Assembly: GCA_012514615.1 (NCBI GenBank)
Contig: JAAYZY010000454.1
Span: 1-8,035, forward strand
DNA: 8,035 bases
Direction: 5' to 3'
From: Chloroflexota bacterium
GTDB taxonomy: Bacteria; Chloroflexota; Anaerolineae; DTPP01
Made by a program: the position numbers and the translations under genes. Positions 6,626-8,035 of the stretch are shown here, piece by piece. The notes below the pieces were generated by a model. The model searched no databases. It saw only the letters and a list, made by a program, of their open reading frames with translations, and was not told where the DNA came from. Position 1 is the first letter of the stretch, and each line of letters opens with the position of its first letter.

Positions 6626-6658
6626 CAGATGTTGCCGGCAGGCTCGCCTAGCCCTTGA
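6616..6658. repeat. imperfect inverted repeat between the membrane protein and the packaging genes
   Basis: TCAAGGCTAG (6616-6625) and CTAGCCCTTGA (6648-6658) are reverse complements except for one extra C. The 22-nt loop contains the palindrome GCCGGC (6634-6639). It overlaps the stop codon on one side and the -35 box (6655-6660) on the other. It could terminate upstream transcription or bind a protein. No U-tract is present. Confidence 0.45.
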
Positions 6659-6683
6659 CCGGGCGGCCATCTGGTGGTATCCT
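6655..6683 (+). promoter_or_regulatory. sigma70-type promoter for the zinc-finger/terminase pair
   Basis: TTGACC at 6655-6660 (5/6 match) and TATCCT at 6678-6683 (4/6, with the key TA and final T) are separated by 17 nt. Predicted start is near 6690, inside the palindrome described at 6685-6698. The leader to the ATG at 6735 is about 45 nt. Confidence 0.6.
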
Positions 6684-6684
6684 T

Positions 6685-6698
6685 AGAACAAATGTTCT
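6685..6698. promoter_or_regulatory. LexA/SOS-box-like operator over the transcription start
   Basis: AGAACAAATGTTCT is a perfect inverted repeat of AGAACA and TGTTCT around AA. Its core GAAC-AAAT-GTTC fits the Gram-positive/actinobacterial LexA operator GAAC-RNRY-GTTC at every position. The outer bases are A and T rather than the usual C and G. It begins 1 nt after the -10 box and covers the predicted start, where a bound repressor would block polymerase. The match and position are seen; LexA binding is inferred, and the operator of this host's LexA is unknown. Confidence 0.6.
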
Positions 6699-6734
6699 GA
6701 GGGCTGGGCTTGTCCCTGGCCGAAAGGCGCCGCC

Positions 6735-7193
6735 ATGCCTCGCAATCCTCACAAACGTCCCTGCGCCTTCCCCGGCTGCCGTGCCTGGGCGGTGCGCGGG
6801 GGCCAGTTCTGCGCCTCCCACCGCCGGCAGGACCCCCCGGCAACCTCCGCTGGCGAGGCCCAGCTGGGCCCCCCTGGCCTGTATGCCGCCGCCTTTTCCC
6901 CGGCCGAGCTGGCGCGCCTGACCCCCCTGTTGGAGCGCCTCTCCCTGGACGACGAGATCTGGATGGTGCGCATGATCAACGACCGCTTGCTCCGCCGGCT
7001 GACCGACGGCCCAGTGGATGACGACCTGCTGCTGCGGCTGGCCCGCCTGCTCTACAGCGGCTCGGGTCAGGTGGCCCGCCTGCTGCGGGATCGTCGAGCC
7101 ATCTCCGGTGACGCCGAGGCCGGCTTCGCCCAGGCCATGGGACGCATCCTGGACGAGCTAAACACCTTGGCCGGCTGGGAGGTGCCGCTCTGA
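6735..7193 (+). CDS. small zinc-finger-like protein upstream of terminase, possible small-subunit role
   Basis: A 152-residue protein. Cys10, Cys15, Cys26 and His29 (C-X4-C-X10-C-X2-H, with the GGQFCASH turn) form a probable zinc-binding knuckle close to a basic N-terminus. The layout recalls small phage proteins that carry a 'C..C...AV.G...C..H' motif near terminase genes. After a Pro/Gly-rich stretch (33-48), residues 55-150 appear mostly alpha-helical (PAELARLTPLLERLS, DEIWMVRMINDRLLRRL, DDLLLRLARLL), suited to oligomerisation. The ATG at 6735 has only a weak ribosome site (AAAGGCG, 6723-6729). It lies under the SOS-box promoter, and its stop overlaps the terminase gene. A terminase small subunit or other DNA-binding partner is the likeliest role by position, but no sequence family is firmly recognised. 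Confidence 0.75.
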   Translation: MPRNPHKRPCAFPGCRAWAVRGGQFCASHRRQDPPATSAGEAQLGPPGLYAAAFSPAELARLTPLLERLSLDDEIWMVRMINDRLLRRLTDGPVDDDLLLRLARLLYSGSGQVARLLRDRRAISGDAEAGFAQAMGRILDELNTLAGWEVPL

Positions 7194-8035
7194 GCGGGGA
7201 GCGCCCCACCGCGTGGCTGCCCCGCCTGGCGGCCCGCTTGCTGCTGGAGCCAGACACCTTTGCCCGGGCAGTGCTGGGCGTGACCCTGCGCCCCTACCAG
7301 ACGGCCCCGGCGCGGGCCATCGCCCGGGCGGTGCTGCAGCGGCAAGGGGCGCGTTTCGCTGTGCTCATGGCCCGCCAGGCGGGCAAGAACGAGCTCTCGG
7401 CCTGCCTGGAAGCCTACCTGCTGAACCTCTTCGCCCGGCGCGGCGGGGTCATCGTCAAGGCCGCGCCGACCTACCAGCCGCAGCTGCTCACCTCACAGGA
7501 GCGTCTCATGGCCCGCCTGGACAACCCTTGGAACCGTGGATATTGGCAGGTGGAGCACGGCCGGCGCGTCCGTCTGGGCAACTCTGCCGTGGTCTTCCTT
7601 TCGGCCCACCCCGAGGCCCAGACCGCTGGGGCCACCGCTGACATCTTGCTGGAATGCGACGAGGCCCAAGACGTGCTGCCGGCCCACTGGGATCGGGTCT
7701 TCGCTCCCATGGCCGCCGCCGAGAACGCCACGGTGGTCTTCTATGGCACGCCCTGGACGCGCCAGACGCTGCTGGGCCGGGTCCTACAGGAGCTGGCCGC
7801 AGCAGAGCAGGCCGCCGGCGAGCAGCGGGTGTTCCGCGCCGACTGGGGGGCGGTAGCGGCCTGTCACCCACCCTACGGCGAGCACGTGGCCCGGGAGCTG
7901 GCCCGCCTGGGGCGGGAGCATCCCCTCTTCCGTACCCAGTATGCCCTGGAAGAGATCGACGCCGCGGCGGGGATGTTCCCGAGCGAGCGCCAGGCCCGCC
8001 TGCGGGGCAACCACCCCCGCCAGAGCGCCCCAACC
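7190..8035 (+). CDS. phage-type terminase large subunit, ATPase domain (truncated by window end)
   Basis: An open frame of 282 codons runs without a stop to the window edge. Motifs in order are LRPYQ (33-37, adenine-binding Q motif), LMARQAGKNE (59-68, Walker A of terminase type), ILLECDEAQD (152-161, Walker B with catalytic Glu158) and YGTPW (185-189, coupling motif III). This order and spacing is that of the motor that pumps viral DNA into capsids. The nuclease half should follow past 8035. No ATG precedes Walker A in frame. CTG at 7190 has GGAGG at 7178-7182 at ideal distance and overlaps the upstream stop as CTGA, so it is the favoured start. GTG at 7271 is possible but would cut into conserved sequence. 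It is co-transcribed with the zinc-finger gene. It could belong to a prophage, gene transfer agent or remnant; no capsid or integrase gene is in view. Confidence 0.88.
   Translation, partial: MSGERPTAWLPRLAARLLLEPDTFARAVLGVTLRPYQTAPARAIARAVLQRQGARFAVLMARQAGKNELSACLEAYLLNLFARRGGVIVKAAPTYQPQLLTSQERLMARLDNPWNRGYWQVEHGRRVRLGNSAVVFLSAHPEAQTAGATADILLECDEAQDVLPAHWDRVFAPMAAAENATVVFYGTPWTRQTLLGRVLQELAAAEQAAGEQRVFRADWGAVAACHPPYGEHVARELARLGREHPLFRTQYALEEIDAAAGMFPSERQARLRGNHPRQSAPT

Noticed and set aside
6250..6651. 133-codon open frame overlapping the membrane protein
   Set aside because: The frame is Gly/Ala-rich without a ribosome site. The frame starting at 6287 has GGGGAGG at correct distance and sensible membrane helices.
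7213..7641. 142-codon GTG-started open frame, with another at 7536-7856
   Set aside because: Both are out of frame with the terminase reading, which carries Walker A, Walker B and the coupling motif in order through the same DNA.
7506..8033. 175-codon - strand open frame opposite the terminase
   Set aside because: It is Arg/Pro/Gly-rich and antisense to a gene with strong motifs, so it is a shadow frame.

Overview
The window is GC-rich and densely coded, and every convincing gene lies on the + strand. The best guess for the host is a member of the Chloroflexota (Anaerolineae/Caldilineae-like). The first gene encodes a secreted protein with Thr/Pro 'TPT' linkers of a kind I associate with that phylum, and it sits beside anaerobic-style 2-oxoacid:ferredoxin oxidoreductase genes. 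This placement rests on style only; no rRNA or marker gene is present.

Layout. (1) 1-1986: a near-consensus promoter (6-34), a leader of about 235 nt with several small inverted repeats, and one gene for an exported protein. That protein has two near-identical beta-helix-like modules (615-bp offset), Thr/Pro linkers and a C-terminal carbohydrate-binding-like domain. (2) 1987-2357: intergenic DNA holding a terminator-like hairpin, a promoter (2163-2191) and a structured leader. (3) 2358-6088: a probable three-gene operon of an acyl-CoA dehydrogenase with glutaryl-CoA-dehydrogenase-like residues, a 2-oxoacid oxidoreductase alpha subunit, and a fused beta-gamma subunit. Together they could turn a 2-oxoacid into an acyl-CoA (reducing ferredoxin) and then oxidise the acyl-CoA. 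2-Oxoadipate to glutaryl-CoA to crotonyl-CoA is one testable route. (4) 6088-6286: two perfect GC-rich hairpins without U-tracts. (5) 6287-6625: a small two-helix membrane protein of unknown function. (6) 6655-8035: a sigma70-type promoter whose start region is covered by a palindrome matching the GAAC-N4-GTTC LexA/SOS operator. It is followed by a small zinc-finger-like protein and a terminase large-subunit-like ATPase that runs off the window and probably starts at a CTG codon.

The part most worth a second look is the last one: an apparently SOS-controlled DNA-packaging module (prophage, gene transfer agent or domesticated element) beginning right after ordinary metabolic genes. The fused beta-gamma oxidoreductase subunit and its pairing with a GCDH-like dehydrogenase come next. 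No tRNA, rRNA, CRISPR array, insertion sequence or integrase is visible.
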